Shown here one piece after another: positions 5,990-6,408 of a DNA stretch of 6,408 bases (position 1 is its first letter; the number at the start of each line of letters is the position of its first letter). Both the position numbers and the translations under genes were made by a program. The notes under the pieces were generated by a model. That model was given only the letters and a program-made list of their open reading frames with translations. It made no database searches and was not told where the DNA came from. The stretch is from Methylococcaceae bacterium UBA659 (GTDB taxonomy: Bacteria; Pseudomonadota; Gammaproteobacteria; Methylococcales; Methylomonadaceae), in NCBI GenBank assembly GCA_002299495.1, contig DBNZ01000216.1, positions 1-6,408 on the forward strand. Direction: 5' to 3'.

Positions 5990-6002
5990 CCTTGCCGGAA
6001 GG
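5990..6002 (-). promoter_or_regulatory. Possible operator: CCTT-N5-AAGG inverted repeat upstream of the oxidase
   Basis: The minus strand reads CCTTCCGGCAAGG, an inverted repeat located 34 nt before the oxidase start. It resembles the CCTTCC / GCAAGG half-sites of CueR-type copper regulators. Weak flanking elements (TTAGCC at 6011-6006 and TAAACA at 5989-5984, 16 nt apart) could form a promoter around it. The match to true MerR-family spacing is poor, so this is only a suggestion. No regulator gene is in the window. Confidence 0.25.
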
Positions 6003-6030
6003 CAGGGCTAACCGGGATTCTATATTAATG

Positions 6031-6096
6031 GTAGGGGCGGGTCATGCCCGCGAACAGGGAATCGGTGTTGTGATCGCGGGCATGGTCTGCCCCTAC
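6031..6096. repeat. REP-like palindromic element
   Basis: The 23-nt arms at 6031-6053 and 6074-6096 pair along their full length: 20 Watson-Crick pairs and three G-T pairs, around a 20-nt loop. Each arm starts GTAGGGGC at the outside and ends CATGCCCGCGA or its complement. A related single arm lies at 4155-4181. The design (high G+C, long imperfect palindrome, intergenic, more than one copy) is that of REP/BIME-like elements or a small MITE. It lies 74 nt upstream of the oxidase start and would separate it from any upstream gene. Confidence 0.8.
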
Positions 6097-6097
6097 G

Positions 6098-6122
6098 GTC
6101 AAATTATGGTGATTAATGGCGC
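6098..6122 (+). repeat. Dispersed 25-nt repeat, copy 2
   Basis: This copy matches 3204-3228 at 24 of 25 positions and directly follows the right arm of the REP-like palindrome. Here the repeat links the palindrome to the 3' end of a second oxidase. The copy at 3204 links to a mutM 5' relic instead. The two copies may be parts of one ancestral mutM/oxidase spacer. Confidence 0.75.
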
Positions 6123-6167
6123 CGCCTTGTGTCAGGTGGCCGTGCCGGTATTTTTTTACGATGCCGA

Positions 6168-6215
6168 TTAAATGATCTGAAACTCGCGCATCATGCCCAT
6201 ATCTTCGTGCTCTAG
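6168..6215 (-). pseudogene. 3' end of a second multicopper oxidase gene (last 16 codons incl. stop)
   Basis: On the minus strand this stretch reads LEHEDMGMMREFQII and stop, nearly identical to the C terminus of the intact oxidase (LEHEDMGMMREFEII). It includes the type 1 copper His and axial Met. At the DNA level 42 of 48 positions match 4202-4249. Four of the five changed codons are synonymous (the fifth is Glu to Gln), so this copy diverged while under protein-level selection. Similarity ends abruptly at 6216: the next codon changes to Val and the one before it is TGA. Either the gene is truncated or the assembly joins foreign sequence here. The latter is credible because the contig ends in adapter. 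If so, an intact paralog may exist in the genome. Confidence 0.8.
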
Positions 6216-6394
6216 TACTCAGTGAGCAGTATTTTGTCGGGTGAAGCTTAACCGTTTTCGCCCTCGACAGCAGGGACGCAGGAGGTAGCATCGCGTCTGG
6301 AACAGGAATCGAAAGCACCAACAGTAGGCGCTTTAGGCGACGCAGGAAGTTGCAGGAGCCCTTCATCCAGCCGCGCACCGATTGTTGATCCGCC
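6216..6394. other. Unassigned terminal segment, possibly chimeric
   Basis: No credible gene is seen in these 179 nt. A minus-strand reading frame passes through it, but the same frame also runs through the oxidase fragment in the wrong phase and the REP-like palindrome, so it is not accepted. The segment contains a 16-nt imperfect direct repeat, GACGCAGGAGGTAGCA (6275-6290) and GACGCAGGAAGTTGCA (6339-6354), and a small palindrome, CTCAGTGAG (6219-6227). It may be an intergenic repeat, the edge of an inserted element, or misassembled sequence next to the adapter. Confidence 0.4.
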
Positions 6395-6408
6395 AGATCG
6401 GAAGAGCA
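6395..6408 (+). other. Illumina TruSeq adapter remnant (assembly contamination)
   Basis: The last 14 bases, AGATCGGAAGAGCA, are exactly the start of the Illumina TruSeq read-through adapter, and they end flush with the window. This is not biological sequence. It shows that the window ends at the contig end and that adapter trimming was incomplete. Confidence 0.93.

Noticed and set aside
5417..6028. 203-codon plus-strand open frame across the oxidase 5' end
   Set aside because: It lies antisense to conserved copper-binding and Tat-signal coding sequence. The peptide shows no domain.
6025..6378. 117-codon minus-strand open frame at the right end
   Set aside because: It crosses the REP-like palindrome and the oxidase fragment out of frame, and extends toward the adapter. 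No recognisable protein.
1..6408. CRISPR arrays, tRNA genes, insertion-sequence transposases
   Set aside because: No regularly spaced repeats, no tRNA-like cloverleaf and no transposase-like reading frame were seen. The only repeats are the REP-like, 25-nt and coding repeats listed.

Overview
The window comes from a gammaproteobacterial chromosome. The left half holds a conserved gammaproteobacterial neighbourhood: ubiH, pepP and ygfB run leftward, a short coiled-coil gene and zapA run rightward, and the 6S RNA gene (ssrS) follows zapA. This is close to the order around ygfB-zapA-ssrS in Escherichia coli. The extra coiled-coil gene (the family I recall as TIGR02449), the roughly 50% G+C and the palindromic intergenic repeats would suit a Methylomonas- or Methylobacter-type methanotroph. 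That is a guess from general resemblance; class level is as far as the sequence itself goes.

Layout. 1-389: start of ubiH (ubiquinone biosynthesis monooxygenase), cut by the window edge. 392-1699: pepP (Xaa-Pro aminopeptidase). 1706-2257: ygfB-like UPF0149 protein. These three read on the minus strand with gaps of 2 and 6 nt, so they are very likely one operon. 2258-2318: short divergent promoter region. 2319-2842: coiled-coil protein and zapA on the plus strand, overlapping by ATGA. About 2862-3044: 6S RNA. 3045-3337: no gene, but a 54-nt relic of the mutM 5' end, a 25-nt dispersed repeat and a hairpin. 3338-4153: mutM (formamidopyrimidine-DNA glycosylase). 4202-5956: Tat-exported CueO-like multicopper oxidase with a Met/His-rich insert. 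5957-6167: promoter region with a REP-like palindrome and a second copy of the 25-nt repeat. 6168-6215: the last 16 codons of a second multicopper oxidase. 6216-6394: unexplained sequence. 6395-6408: start of the Illumina TruSeq adapter.

The housekeeping genes look ordinary and intact. UbiH serves respiratory quinone synthesis, PepP trims X-Pro peptides, ZapA stabilises the FtsZ ring, 6S RNA holds sigma-70 RNA polymerase in stationary phase, and MutM removes 8-oxoguanine. A periplasmic copper oxidase beside mutM loosely suggests a metal and oxidative-stress theme, but may be coincidental.

The most interesting structure is the scattered duplication around mutM and the oxidase. Pieces of mutM, of the mutM/oxidase spacer (REP-like palindrome and 25-nt repeat) and of the oxidase 3' end recur on both sides of the intact pair, all in the same orientation. 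This suggests an old tandem duplication and partial loss, or tandem oxidase paralogs. The right end must be read with caution: the adapter shows that it is a contig end, so the break in the second oxidase at 6216 may be an assembly artefact. I found no convincing undescribed biological system here.
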